Source of the DNA: Limobrevibacterium gyesilva
GTDB lineage: Bacteria > Pseudomonadota > Alphaproteobacteria > Acetobacterales > Acetobacteraceae
Direction: 5' to 3'
DNA: 39,339 nt
Assembly (NCBI RefSeq): GCF_025989185.1
Contig: NZ_JAPDNT010000037.1
Coordinates: forward strand, 1-39,339
The first letter of the stretch is position 1. The number at the start of each line of letters is the position of its first letter. The notes beneath the pieces were generated by a model that saw nothing but the letters and a program-made list of their open reading frames with translations, ran no database searches and was not told the origin of the DNA. Below are positions 8,864 to 16,111 of this stretch, one piece after another. The position numbers were made by a program, and so were the translations under genes.

Positions 8864-9679
8864 CTACACCGATGGCATGGTCTGCGACAGGCGGCCGCCC
8901 AGGCGCAGGGGTTCGACGCGGGTGGCGAGGCCGGTGGCGTCGTCGGTTTCGACGAACAGGCCGCAGATGGTGGTTTCGCCTTCGGCGGGTTGCAGGCGTT
9001 CGCCGGGCATCTTGCGCCAGAAGCGGCTGGCGGCACCTTCCTTGGACATGCCGATCACGCTGTCATAGTCGCCGCACATGCCGGCGTCGGACTGGAACGC
9101 GGTGCCGCCCGGTAGGATCTGATGGTCGGCGGAGGGGCAATGCGTATGGGTGCCCACCACCAGGCTCACCTGACCATCGAAGCTGTGGGCGAACGCCATC
9201 TTTTCGCTGGTGGCCTCGGCATGGAAGTCCACCACGATGGCGGAGACGGTGCTGCCCAGCTTGTACCTGGAAAGCTCGATGGCGGTGAGCCGGAACGGGC
9301 AGTCCAGCGGGTCCATGAACAGCCGCCCCATGGCGTTCATCACCAGCGCCTTACGCCCGTCGGCGAGCTCGATAAGGGCGCTGCCGGTGCCGGGGGTCCC
9401 CGGCGGAAAGTTCAGCGGGCGGATCAGCCGCGGGCTGTCGGCGATGAAGGGAATGATCTCCTTGCGGTCCCAGGCATGGTTGCCCAGCGTGATCACGTCC
9501 GCCCCCGCCGTCAGCAGCTCGCGCGCCATCTCGGGCGCCAGGCCGAAACCGTGCGAGGCATTCTCGGCGTTCACGATTGCGAGATCGATACGCAGTGAAA
9601 CACGTAGCTGTGGCAGGCTTTCGGCAACGGTCTCTCGGCCGGATCGTCCGACCACGTCGCCCAGGAACAAGATGCGCAT
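8864..9679 (-). CDS. ymdB: YmdB-family metallophosphoesterase (TIGR00282 type)
   Basis: 271 residues. Metal-binding motifs in order: LFLGDVVGRSGR (Asp8), IVNAENASHG (Glu39, Asn40), ITLGNHAWDRKE (Asn67, His68), VDFHAEATSEK, and VGTHTHCPSAD with paired histidines, then GMCGDYDSVIGMSKE. This is the YmdB/TIGR00282 phosphodiesterase family. The Bacillus and Deinococcus members hydrolyse cyclic nucleotides (2',3'-cNMP among them) and affect RNA turnover and multicellular behaviour. It is monocistronic as far as can be seen. The gene symbol follows the Bacillus name; substrate in this organism is unknown. Confidence 0.9.
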   Translation of the reverse strand: MRILFLGDVVGRSGRETVAESLPQLRVSLRIDLAIVNAENASHGFGLAPEMARELLTAGADVITLGNHAWDRKEIIPFIADSPRLIRPLNFPPGTPGTGSALIELADGRKALVMNAMGRLFMDPLDCPFRLTAIELSRYKLGSTVSAIVVDFHAEATSEKMAFAHSFDGQVSLVVGTHTHCPSADHQILPGGTAFQSDAGMCGDYDSVIGMSKEGAASRFWRKMPGERLQPAEGETTICGLFVETDDATGLATRVEPLRLGGRLSQTMPSV

Positions 9680-9787
9680 TAATCCGGATTCATGCTTATG
9701 GGAGGCCGGGCGCGTATCTGCGCGGCCTCAGGGTACTAAGGGAAATCCCACATTGCCCTGCGGGGCCGCCGCCGACAAGCGGGCAGC

Positions 9788-10483
9788 ATGACACGGCTTG
9801 CCGTCTCGCCGGAGGACGTGATGGCGCAGGAGCGCGCGGCGCTGCTGGGCGAATATCTGTATCCGAACGGCGTGATGGGCGGCGTGCAGGTGCCGCCGTA
9901 CTGCGCCATTCCCGACTGGCATGTGCTGAGAACGACGCCGACGCCGTTGCGGCAGCGTCACCCCATCCAGCTCATCGAACTGCCCGGTAGCCGGCCCGGC
10001 CATGCCGTGGTGCAGCTCTGCCCGAGCCTCGACTATGCGTTCCTGTGGGCGCATGTCGACAACGACAACTACCGCAGCGACTATGTCCGCTTCCTGGGCG
10101 CGCATCACAACCTCACGCTGACGTCGCTGCCGCGGACGTACCATGTCGATCACCTGTTCAACCGCGCCCGCGCCCGCAGCATGGCGCTGCCCTGGGTGCG
10201 CATGGTGTTGCTGCCCAGCTTCATCAACGTATCGCATGGCGGCGGCTACGAAGGATCGCGCACGCGCGGCGGCATCGGCAGGCCGGGCCGGCCGCGCGGC
10301 ATCGACGAAATCGTCCTGCTGAAGCTCTGCGGCGTCTCCTCGCCGCGCCAGGGGATGCCGCTCACGCCGCAGATGCGCGTCCATCTCGCGCGCATGGCCG
10401 CGCTGTTCCATCTGCCCGCGGCGGAACTGGAACGCAACATCGCCGAATTGATGCAGGTGGCGCGCTTTCGGCCGCAGGGTTGA
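9788..10483 (+). CDS. Conserved-looking hypothetical protein
   Basis: 231 residues, not recognised. No signal peptide or membrane helix is apparent. The protein is rich in aromatic residues and His (VPPYCAIPDWHVLRTTP; PSLDYAFLWAHVDNDNYRSDYVRFLGAHHNLTL). A basic Gly/Arg loop (YEGSRTRGGIGRPGRPRG) lies at about 175-190, and the C-terminal 50 residues look helical. It is transcribed away from ymdB and toward the 5-FCL gene, with only 23 bases between the two stops. The codon bias is normal for the window and the frame is long, so it is probably a real gene. The in-frame ATG at residue 12 is an alternative start; neither start has a strong ribosome site. Confidence 0.7.
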   Translation: MTRLAVSPEDVMAQERAALLGEYLYPNGVMGGVQVPPYCAIPDWHVLRTTPTPLRQRHPIQLIELPGSRPGHAVVQLCPSLDYAFLWAHVDNDNYRSDYVRFLGAHHNLTLTSLPRTYHVDHLFNRARARSMALPWVRMVLLPSFINVSHGGGYEGSRTRGGIGRPGRPRGIDEIVLLKLCGVSSPRQGMPLTPQMRVHLARMAALFHLPAAELERNIAELMQVARFRPQG

Positions 10484-10506
10484 ACTGCGTTTTATTGAGC
10501 TGGGCC

Positions 10507-11076
10507 TTACGGCCGGCAGGTGATCACGCCGCGCTCGGTGGCCACGGCGTGCAGCCGTGCGTCGTGATCCGTGGCAGGCACCTCGTCGACTTCCTGGGCG
10601 GCGAAGGCGCAGCCGATGGCCCGCGCCCGCGGCAGGCCCGCCAAAGTGCGATCGTAGAAGCCGCCGCCATAGCCGAGGCGTCGCCCGGCCCGGTCGAAGG
10701 CCAGCAGGGGCACGAACAGCACATCCGGCGTGCGGGGCTCGCCGGTGGGCCGGAACGTGCCGAAACGCTCCTGCACCATCTCCATGCCGGGATGCCACAG
10801 GCGGAAGATCAGCGGATTGCCGCGCCTGGGCGTTTCCGGCAGCACCACGGCGTGACCGCGCGCGTGCAGCGCCTCCAGCAGCGGGCGGATGTCGATCTCG
10901 CCGTCCATCGGCCAGAAGCCGGATACCACCGCGCCGGGTGGCGGCGGGCACGCGGCCAGCACGTGCTCGGCCAGCGGCGCCCCCCAGGCGGGGTCGCAGC
11001 CGGCGCGGGCGGCGAGGGCTCGTTCCCTCGCCGCCTGCTTCAGCGTGCCGATCGCGGAAATAGGTGGAGCCGCCAT
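10507..11076 (-). CDS. 5-formyltetrahydrofolate cyclo-ligase
   Basis: 189 residues, normal length. The family motif RRLGYGGGFYDRTLA lies at about 132-146 and LLAFDRAGRRLG precedes it. An N-terminal basic helix (LKQAARERALAAR) and VSGFWPMDGEIDIRPLLEAL fit the ATP and folate-binding fold. The enzyme turns 5-formyl-THF (folinate) into 5,10-methenyl-THF using ATP, returning the storage form to the folate pool. The order zapA-6S RNA-5-FCL is conserved in many proteobacteria (zapA-ssrS-ygfA/fau in E. coli), so it may be co-transcribed with the RNA upstream. Confidence 0.95.
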   Translation of the reverse strand: MAAPPISAIGTLKQAARERALAARAGCDPAWGAPLAEHVLAACPPPPGAVVSGFWPMDGEIDIRPLLEALHARGHAVVLPETPRRGNPLIFRLWHPGMEMVQERFGTFRPTGEPRTPDVLFVPLLAFDRAGRRLGYGGGFYDRTLAGLPRARAIGCAFAAQEVDEVPATDHDARLHAVATERGVITCRP

Positions 11077-11084
11077 GGCCGTTG

Positions 11085-11222
11085 GCGTCTCATCCTCCCA
11101 AGGCCTGCGTGAGCAGGTGGGCGCCGGGTACCGTGACCAGGATCACGACAGAGCCAGCTCCCGGGAGTTGCTTATTGGCCCTGGGGATGAATTACCTGAC
11201 GCACCGGGCAGCTCCGTTCCCA
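11085..11222 (-). ncRNA. ssrS: 6S RNA
   Basis: Minus strand, between the zapA stop and the 5-FCL start. Two near-complementary segments (TGCGT-CAGGT at the 5' side, ACCTG-CTC-ACGCA at the 3' side) form a closing stem. They flank a purine/pyrimidine-unequal interior with GGTAATTCATCCCCAGGGCC on the 5' side and GATCCTGGTCACGGTACCCG on the 3' side, and the CGCCCACCT segment typical of alphaproteobacterial 6S RNA. 6S RNA mimics an open promoter and sequesters sigma-70 RNA polymerase. Ends are approximate (within about 15 bases). Synteny is the strongest evidence. Confidence 0.75.
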
Positions 11223-11225
11223 TAC

Positions 11226-11564
11226 TTAGGGATGCTCGAGGTCGGCTGCAATCTGTTCCGCGCGCGCGGCCAGCCGGCTGATCTTGCGCGTGACGTCCGC
11301 CTCGCCCTTGGCAGGCTTCGCGGCCGGGCGGGTGGCGGTGTTGCGCAGGCCCTCGACCTCGATGCGCATGTCGTGCAGCTCGTCGGCCATCAGCAACGCG
11401 GCCAGCACCAGCAGCCGCGCCTCGCCGGAGCTGCTGCCGAGCGCCTTGATGCTCTCGATGCGGTTCTCGACCTGGGCCGCCATGGCCATCAGATGCGCTT
11501 CCTGCCCGTCCTCGCAGCCGACGGTGTAGGTGTAGCCGTTGATCTTGACGGTGACCTGGGCCAA
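11226..11564 (-). CDS. zapA: Cell division protein ZapA
   Basis: 112 residues from a TTG start at 11564. That start was chosen because AAAGGAGG lies five bases upstream and the product begins in the family-typical way (AQVTVKINGYTYTVGCEDGQEAHL). The N-terminal ZapA globular domain is followed by a helix (ARLLVLAALLMADELHDMRIEVEGL) and a C-terminal coiled-coil tail longer than in many ZapA proteins. ZapA bundles FtsZ filaments at the division ring. The frame is open further upstream, but that extension is Arg/Pro-rich and unlike ZapA. 6S RNA and 5-FCL lie downstream. Confidence 0.93.
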   Translation of the reverse strand: MAQVTVKINGYTYTVGCEDGQEAHLMAMAAQVENRIESIKALGSSSGEARLLVLAALLMADELHDMRIEVEGLRNTATRPAAKPAKGEADVTRKISRLAARAEQIAADLEHP

Positions 11565-11612
11565 CTCGGCCTCCTTTCTGCGCGCCGGGCCTGGGCGCCC
11601 GTGGTCTGAATA

Positions 11613-11638
11613 CCCGGACTCGGGCGTCCCGGACTCGG
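11613..11638. repeat. 11-bp direct repeat upstream of zapA
   Basis: CCCGGACTCGG occurs at 11613-11623 and again at 11628-11638, start to start 15 bases. It lies about 50-75 bases upstream of the zapA start, within the 162-base gap to the next gene. It may be a protein-binding site or chance duplication in a GC-rich leader. Confidence 0.45.
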
Positions 11639-11726
11639 ACGTATAATGCTGACCGGGACAGGCCACTGATAATGGTTTGGCAGCCTGATTCAACCAGCAC
11701 GTGTTGCAGCCGCCATTATCAAGCGA

Positions 11727-11921
11727 TTAGGTATCCGTCGTGCCGAGCGCCGAGCGCAACTGGGCGATCAGCGTGTCCAGCCGTGCCGCGATTTCGGCGG
11801 TCGTGTCGGCCGACTCGTGGCCGGCAGCCTGTTCTTGCCGGCGATGAGCCAGTTGCGCGATCCGCTCCAGGGCCTGTTCCAGCCGTGCGGCGGCGTCTTC
11901 CGGGTCGTCATTCGGTGCCAA
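11727..11921 (-). CDS. Small coiled-coil protein (DUF4164-like)
   Basis: 64 residues, almost entirely helical with heptad spacing (AAARLEQALERIAQLAHRRQEQAA; TAEIAARLDTLIAQLRSALG). Small acidic coiled-coil proteins annotated DUF4164 sit directly upstream of zapA in many alphaproteobacteria, and this gene has that position, strand and size. No function is established. The gap to zapA is 162 bases, so it may have its own promoter. Confidence 0.75.
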   Translation of the reverse strand: MAPNDDPEDAAARLEQALERIAQLAHRRQEQAAGHESADTTAEIAARLDTLIAQLRSALGTTDT

Positions 11922-11983
11922 GCAACCCTCCGCCGTTCCCGTGGAACTTGAGTTTCAACCCGTCAGAGACTTGAACGTCAAGC

Positions 11984-12397
11984 ATGTTCTCACCACCCGC
12001 CATCATCGTCCACGGCCTGGACCACGCCCGCACGGCGCTGCGGCCCGGCTTGCCGGTCACGTTGCTGTCCGCGCCGGGGGCGGCGCTGTATGCGGGATGC
12101 GGCTGGTGGCGGGCGCTTGTGGCGGCCGCCCGCATGGAGTTTCCGGGCACGCAAGGCACCGACCTGCTGGATTGCGGCGATGCGCCCGGGCGCGCCATGG
12201 CGGCACTGCGCATCGGCCAGCGCGGCCTGATCCTCGATCCCGCCTGCCCCGCCTTCCCTGCCGTTGCCGCGGCCGCCGGCACGCTGGGTGCCACCGTGCT
12301 GCCACATCGTCCCGCTTCACTGGACCTCGCTCAGCCCGGCGCCGCGCGGCTCCTATCCGTATGGCTCCGGGGTGACAACAATGTACGGCTGGGCTAG
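11984..12397 (+). CDS. Small hypothetical protein, Ala/Gly-rich
   Basis: 137 residues, not recognised by name. It reads as a small alpha/beta domain: IIVHGLDHARTALRPGLPVTLLSAPGAALYAGCGWWRALV, then DLLDCGDAPGRAMAALRIGQRGLILDP and a C-terminal part without clear motifs. No membrane helix or signal peptide is convincing. It is divergent from the coiled-coil gene and ends 60 bases before the aldolase start, so the two could be co-transcribed. There is no strong ribosome site before the ATG. Confidence 0.65.
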   Translation: MFSPPAIIVHGLDHARTALRPGLPVTLLSAPGAALYAGCGWWRALVAAARMEFPGTQGTDLLDCGDAPGRAMAALRIGQRGLILDPACPAFPAVAAAAGTLGATVLPHRPASLDLAQPGAARLLSVWLRGDNNVRLG

Positions 12398-12457
12398 GAG
12401 CCCGGCATCACCGGCAGCTTCGTGCTGCGCAGACGACCGGCCACAGAGGAAGCACTC

Positions 12458-13378
12458 ATGCGGATCACCCAGCGCGTCAAAAAGATTCTCGACTGGTACG
12501 AGAGCGACAATCCCGGCACGAAGGCGAATCTCGCCCGCATCCTCATGGAAGGAAAGCTCGGCGGCACCGGCAAGCTGGTCATCCTGCCGGTGGACCAGGG
12601 CTTCGAGCACGGGCCGGCCCGCAGCTTCGCGCCCAACCCCGCGGCCTATGACCCGCATTACCACTTCCAGCTGGCGATCGAGGCCGGGCTGTCCGCCTAT
12701 GCCGCGCCGCTGGGCATGATCGAATCGGGTGCGGACACCTTCGCCGGCGCGATCCCCACGATCCTGAAGCTGAACTCCTCGAACAGCCTCGCCGGGGCCA
12801 AGGACCAGGCCGTGACCGGCAGCGTGAACGACGCCCTGCGCCTGGGCTGCGCGGCCATCGGCTTCACCATCTACCCGGGCAGCGAATACGCCTTCGAGCA
12901 GATGGAGGAGTTCCGCGAACTGGCCGACGAGGCGAAGTCCGCCGGCCTGGCCGTGGTGCTGTGGAGCTATCCGCGCGGCCCCGACCTGGACAAGGCCGGC
13001 GAGACGGCGATCGACATCTGCGCCTATGCCGCGCACATGGCCGCCCTGCTCGGCGCCCACATCATCAAGGTGAAGCCGCCGACCGCGCATCTGAGCCTGC
13101 CGGCGGCGAAGAAGGTCTACGAGGCGCAGCAGATCGACATCTCCACCCTGGCCAAGCGGGTCGAGCACGTGATGCAGGCGACGTTCTCCGGCAAGCGCAT
13201 CGTGGTGTTCTCGGGCGGCGAGGCGAAGGACCTGGAGGGCCTGTTCGAGGAGGTCCGCGGCCTGCGCGACGGCGGCGCCTGCGGCAGCATCATCGGCCGC
13301 AACACCTTCCAGCGCCCGAAGGCCGAGGCGCTGGCCATGCTCGGCAAGATCATCGAGATCTACCAGGGCCGGGCCTGA
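12458..13378 (+). CDS. Class I fructose-bisphosphate aldolase (FbaB/DhnA type)
   Basis: 306 residues. A frame upstream stays open, but the ATG at 12458 has GAGGAAG five bases before it and gives [25 protein letters not shown], the usual N-terminus. DhnA/FbaB motifs: [57 protein letters not shown], and HIIKVKPPT (about 201-209), where one of Lys204/Lys206 should form the Schiff base. [11 protein letters not shown] and [12 protein letters not shown] give the phosphate site. It cleaves fructose-1,6-bisphosphate reversibly to DHAP and glyceraldehyde-3-phosphate in glycolysis and gluconeogenesis. Only five bases separate it from the ThiE-like gene. Confidence 0.94.
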   Translation: MRITQRVKKILDWYESDNPGTKANLARILMEGKLGGTGKLVILPVDQGFEHGPARSFAPNPAAYDPHYHFQLAIEAGLSAYAAPLGMIESGADTFAGAIPTILKLNSSNSLAGAKDQAVTGSVNDALRLGCAAIGFTIYPGSEYAFEQMEEFRELADEAKSAGLAVVLWSYPRGPDLDKAGETAIDICAYAAHMAALLGAHIIKVKPPTAHLSLPAAKKVYEAQQIDISTLAKRVEHVMQATFSGKRIVVFSGGEAKDLEGLFEEVRGLRDGGACGSIIGRNTFQRPKAEALAMLGKIIEIYQGRA

Positions 13379-13383
13379 CGCGC

Positions 13384-14052
13384 ATGGCGGGCGGCGCCCA
13401 GGAAGCCGGATCGTGCCGGCTGTATCTGATCACGCCGCCCGCCATCGAGCTGGCCGGATTCCGTGACACGCTGGCGTCCGCGCTCGACGCCGGCGATGTC
13501 GCGGCCGTGCAGTTGCGGCTGAAGGATGCGCCCGACGACGCACTGCGGCGCGCCATCGATGCACTGCGCCCGGTGGCGCAATCGCGCGGCGTGGCCTTCC
13601 TGATGAACGACCGCCCGGATCTGGCGGTGGCGCATGGCTGCGACGGCGCCCATGTCGGCCAGACCGACACTTCGGCGGCGGCGGCGCGCAAGATCCTGGG
13701 CGACCTCACTCTGGGCGTGACCTGCCACGACAGCCGCGACCTTGCCATGGCCGCCGGCGAGGACGGGGCGGATTACGTGGCCTTCGGCGCCTTCTTCCCG
13801 ACCACGACCAAGGATGCCTCGACCCGCGCCGATCCGGAGATCCTGCGCTGGTGGTCCGAACTGATGGAACTCCCTTGCGTGGCGATCGGCGGCATCACAT
13901 CTGCCAATTGCGCCCCGCTGGTTCACGCGGGCGCGGATTTCCTCGCCGTTGTCGGCGCCGTGTGGAACCACCCGGACGGCGCAGCGGCCGGGGTGCGTGC
14001 GATGAACGCGGCGATCGTCGCCGCGGCCGACGGCAGGGCGAGCGCACAATAA
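13384..14052 (+). CDS. thiE: Thiamine-phosphate synthase family protein (ThiE-like)
   Basis: 222 residues, TIM barrel. Motifs in order: [18 protein letters not shown] (pyrophosphate-binding Arg/Lys), [59 protein letters not shown] and [29 protein letters not shown]. This is the pattern of ThiE, which joins HMP-PP and thiazole phosphate to make thiamine phosphate. The start at 13384 gives the family-normal length; the frame runs open into the aldolase gene but that part is a shadow. It is probably in an operon with the aldolase. A ThiE paralogue of other function cannot be excluded. Confidence 0.85.
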   Translation: MAGGAQEAGSCRLYLITPPAIELAGFRDTLASALDAGDVAAVQLRLKDAPDDALRRAIDALRPVAQSRGVAFLMNDRPDLAVAHGCDGAHVGQTDTSAAAARKILGDLTLGVTCHDSRDLAMAAGEDGADYVAFGAFFPTTTKDASTRADPEILRWWSELMELPCVAIGGITSANCAPLVHAGADFLAVVGAVWNHPDGAAAGVRAMNAAIVAAADGRASAQ

Positions 14053-14116
14053 ATCGCGCAGTCGCGTGGCCAGAGCGCGCAAACTGTTGAACTAATAACG
14101 CCGTTAGCAGCAACGA

Positions 14117-14139
14117 TTTCATACCAACATGGTATGAAA
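14117..14139. repeat. 9-bp inverted repeat in an AT-richer gap
   Basis: TTTCATACC (14117-14125) and GGTATGAAA (14131-14139) flank a 5-base loop. It lies 65 bases after the ThiE-like stop and 118 bases before the next start. It could be a weak terminator or an operator for the small gene downstream. Confidence 0.5.
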
Positions 14140-14156
14140 AGTGTTCCGATGTCACA

Positions 14157-14185
14157 TTGTCGGGATGTATCGGAAATTTAATACT
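14157..14185 (+). promoter_or_regulatory. Possible sigma-70 type promoter
   Basis: TTGTCG (14157-14162) and AATACT (14180-14185) are separated by 17 bases, in the right orientation for the small gene starting at 14257. Match to consensus is partial; it is called by eye only. Confidence 0.3.
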
Positions 14186-14256
14186 CGTTTCGCCATGGAG
14201 CGGGAGACCGTTTCTTGATATCTCTTTGCCGACTATCGGCTCGAAGGGACAAGAGA

Positions 14257-14571
14257 ATGACGACTGATATTTCGGAACTGTCCGCTCGATTGATGGCCCT
14301 TGAAACTGTTGTCGGCCATATGGTCACCCGCCATGCCATCCGCACCGACGACCCGCAGCGATGGCTGAGCACCCGAAAGCGTCTCGCTTTGCAGGCCATC
14401 AGCAATGTCCAGGCGGGCGCCCCCGGCACGGGGCAGCAGTCGCAGCTCATGGAAGCGCTGCGCGATGCCATCGCCGAATTCTTCGATAACGCCGAGCAAG
14501 CCGTCTGTTCCGCGGAACCACAGGACCAGCATGCGGCAGAGGCGCACAGGCGCAGCATCGCCGGGCACTGA
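14257..14571 (+). CDS. Small hypothetical protein
   Basis: 104 residues, not recognised. The ATG at 14257 (MTTDISELSARLMALETVVGHM) was preferred over an upstream in-frame ATG at 14215 because a purine-rich AAGGGACAAGAG precedes it. The product looks soluble and helical: an N-terminal helix with leucine spacing, a middle part RWLSTRKRLALQAISNVQ, and a helix MEALRDAIAEFFDNAEQAV, then a polar tail. It sits in the most AT-rich stretch of this part of the window and stands alone between convergent neighbours, which could indicate an acquired or fast-evolving gene. Confidence 0.6.
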   Translation: MTTDISELSARLMALETVVGHMVTRHAIRTDDPQRWLSTRKRLALQAISNVQAGAPGTGQQSQLMEALRDAIAEFFDNAEQAVCSAEPQDQHAAEAHRRSIAGH

Positions 14572-14581
14572 CGGCCGTGCA

Positions 14582-14613
14582 CAGGCGGAGGCGCCGGTGG
14601 GGCGCCCCGCCTG
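14582..14613. terminator. Hairpin between convergent genes
   Basis: Arms CAGGCGG-A-GGCGCC (14582-14595) and GGCGCC-CCGCCTG (14601-14613) pair over 13 bp with one bulged A and a 5-base loop. It lies ten bases after one stop and about 50 before the stop of the facing lipoprotein gene. No T-run is seen, so termination strength is uncertain. Confidence 0.5.
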
Positions 14614-14664
14614 CTGCCTCAGCCCGCGCGACCGTCCGCGGCTGCGGGGATCGCGCCGAAACCG

Positions 14665-15030
14665 TCAGCCGCAGGCATTGCCGCGCAGGCTGAAGGACCG
14701 CACCGTGCCGTCCGCGATCTCGAACGTGGTTTCGCAGACCAGCTCGACCACTTCGGCCGGGAATCCGCCATAATAGCCGAAGCGGCCCCAGGGCCCCCAC
14801 GGCCCCCACATCGGCGGTGGCGGCAGCAGTTCCACCCGGCGGTCGACATAGGCGAGGAAGCGCCTCCCGCTGGTGTCGAAGCTGCGCGTGGGCACGCCAA
14901 GTTCGCGCACCAGATCCGCCTCGGGCCTGCCGATGAACTGGCTGAGGAACGCCTGGCGCTGCGCCAGCATGTTGGCGCAGCCGGCCAGCAGCGACGACGC
15001 GACAATCAGGGCGGCCAGCAGCAGGCGCAT
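14665..15030 (-). CDS. Small outer-membrane-type lipoprotein, SmpA/BamE-like in outline
   Basis: 121 residues. A lipoprotein signal ends in LLAGC (Cys18). The next part (RQAFLSQFIGRPEADLVRELGVPTRSFDTSGRRFLAYVDRRVELLPP) resembles the BamE/SmpA fold, where a short helix ending in LG-P is followed by a strand, and VCETTFEIADGTVRSFSLRGNACG would be the last strands with two cysteines that could form a disulfide. A Gly/Trp/Pro stretch (PPPMWGPWGPWGRFGYYGG) interrupts it. The exact role is unknown; the BamE likeness is structural reasoning only. Confidence 0.75.
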   Translation of the reverse strand: MRLLLAALIVASSLLAGCANMLAQRQAFLSQFIGRPEADLVRELGVPTRSFDTSGRRFLAYVDRRVELLPPPPMWGPWGPWGRFGYYGGFPAEVVELVCETTFEIADGTVRSFSLRGNACG

Positions 15031-15082
15031 GAATCCTCCGAACCGGTGCGAGTATAGACGTCCGTGACGCGACAGGCGTTCC

Positions 15083-16084
15083 TCACGGGGACGGCAGCCA
15101 GAGCACCTGGTCGATGCGATCCGCGCCGCCGGCGATCATCGCCAGCCGGTCGAAGCCCAGCGCGATGCCGGCGCTCGCGGGCATGCCATGCTCCAGGGCG
15201 GCGAGGAAATCCTCGTCGAGCGGCCAGCCTTCGTCGCCATACAGGGTGCGGCGCCGGGCCCGGTCTTCCAGGAAGCGGGCGCGCTGCTCGGCCGGGTCGG
15301 TGAGTTCCACGAAGGCGTTTGCCAGCTCCATGCCGCACAGGAACAGCTCGAAGCGCTCGGCCACACGAGGGTCGGCCGGGTCGCGGCGGGCCAGCGCTGC
15401 CTGGGCGGCGGGCCAATGCGTCAGGAAGGTCGGGCGCTCGCGGCCGATGGCCGGTTCGACCCGCTCCAGCAGCAGGCGGAAGAACAGGTCCTCCCAGCCC
15501 TCGCCGTCGCGCAGCCGGGCCCCCGCCTGCGCGGCCAAAGCCGGCGCGTCGCCGGCGGTGCCCAGCAGGTCGGCACCGGCATGGCGGTCGAACGCCTCGG
15601 CCACCGTCAGGATCTCGATCGTGTCGATGTCGGCGGCAATGCCCCGGCACGTGACGCGCGGCGGCAGCACGGCGCGCAGCAGGGCATGCGTCTCGGCAAT
15701 CAGGTCGGCCATGGAAGCGCCGGGGCGGTACCATTCCAGCATGGTGAACTCCGGCGCGTGCAGGGCGCTGCCCTCGCCGTTGCGCCAGACCCGGGCGAGC
15801 TGGAAGATCGGCCCGGCGCCGCCCGCCAGCAGGCGTTTCATGGCGAATTCCGGGCTGGTATGCAACCAGAGCGGCCGGCGCTCGCCGGTTGGCGTCACGC
15901 GCTCGGTGCGGAAGGCCGCCAGGTGCACCTCTTCGCCCGGAGCCGGCACGGCATAGGGCGTTTCCACCTCGGTATAGCCGCGTGCAGCGAAGAAGGCGCG
16001 GGTGCCGGCGGTGAGGCGCGCCCGGCGCCGCAGGAAGGGCAGCCGTGCAGCCAGGCTTTCGGGGTGCCAGGGAGGTTGCGACAT
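15083..16084 (-). CDS. epmA: EF-P lysine ligase EpmA (GenX/PoxA)
   Basis: 333 residues. This is a class II lysyl-tRNA synthetase catalytic core without the anticodon-binding domain: FFAARGYTEVETPYAVPAPG, LWLHTSPEFAMKRLLAGGAGPIFQLARVWRNGE (motif 2), HAPEFTMLEWYRPG, and motif 3 ASAGIALGFDRLAMIAGG. EpmA attaches (R)-beta-lysine to the conserved lysine of elongation factor P. The ATG at 16084 gives MSQPPWHPESLAARLPFLRRRARL. The same frame stays open far upstream, but that part is antisense to epmB. It is divergent from epmB with a 27-base gap, as expected for partners. Confidence 0.95.
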   Translation of the reverse strand: MSQPPWHPESLAARLPFLRRRARLTAGTRAFFAARGYTEVETPYAVPAPGEEVHLAAFRTERVTPTGERRPLWLHTSPEFAMKRLLAGGAGPIFQLARVWRNGEGSALHAPEFTMLEWYRPGASMADLIAETHALLRAVLPPRVTCRGIAADIDTIEILTVAEAFDRHAGADLLGTAGDAPALAAQAGARLRDGEGWEDLFFRLLLERVEPAIGRERPTFLTHWPAAQAALARRDPADPRVAERFELFLCGMELANAFVELTDPAEQRARFLEDRARRRTLYGDEGWPLDEDFLAALEHGMPASAGIALGFDRLAMIAGGADRIDQVLWLPSP

Positions 16085-16111
16085 GATGCCGGGCAGACTA
16101 CACGGCCCGCC

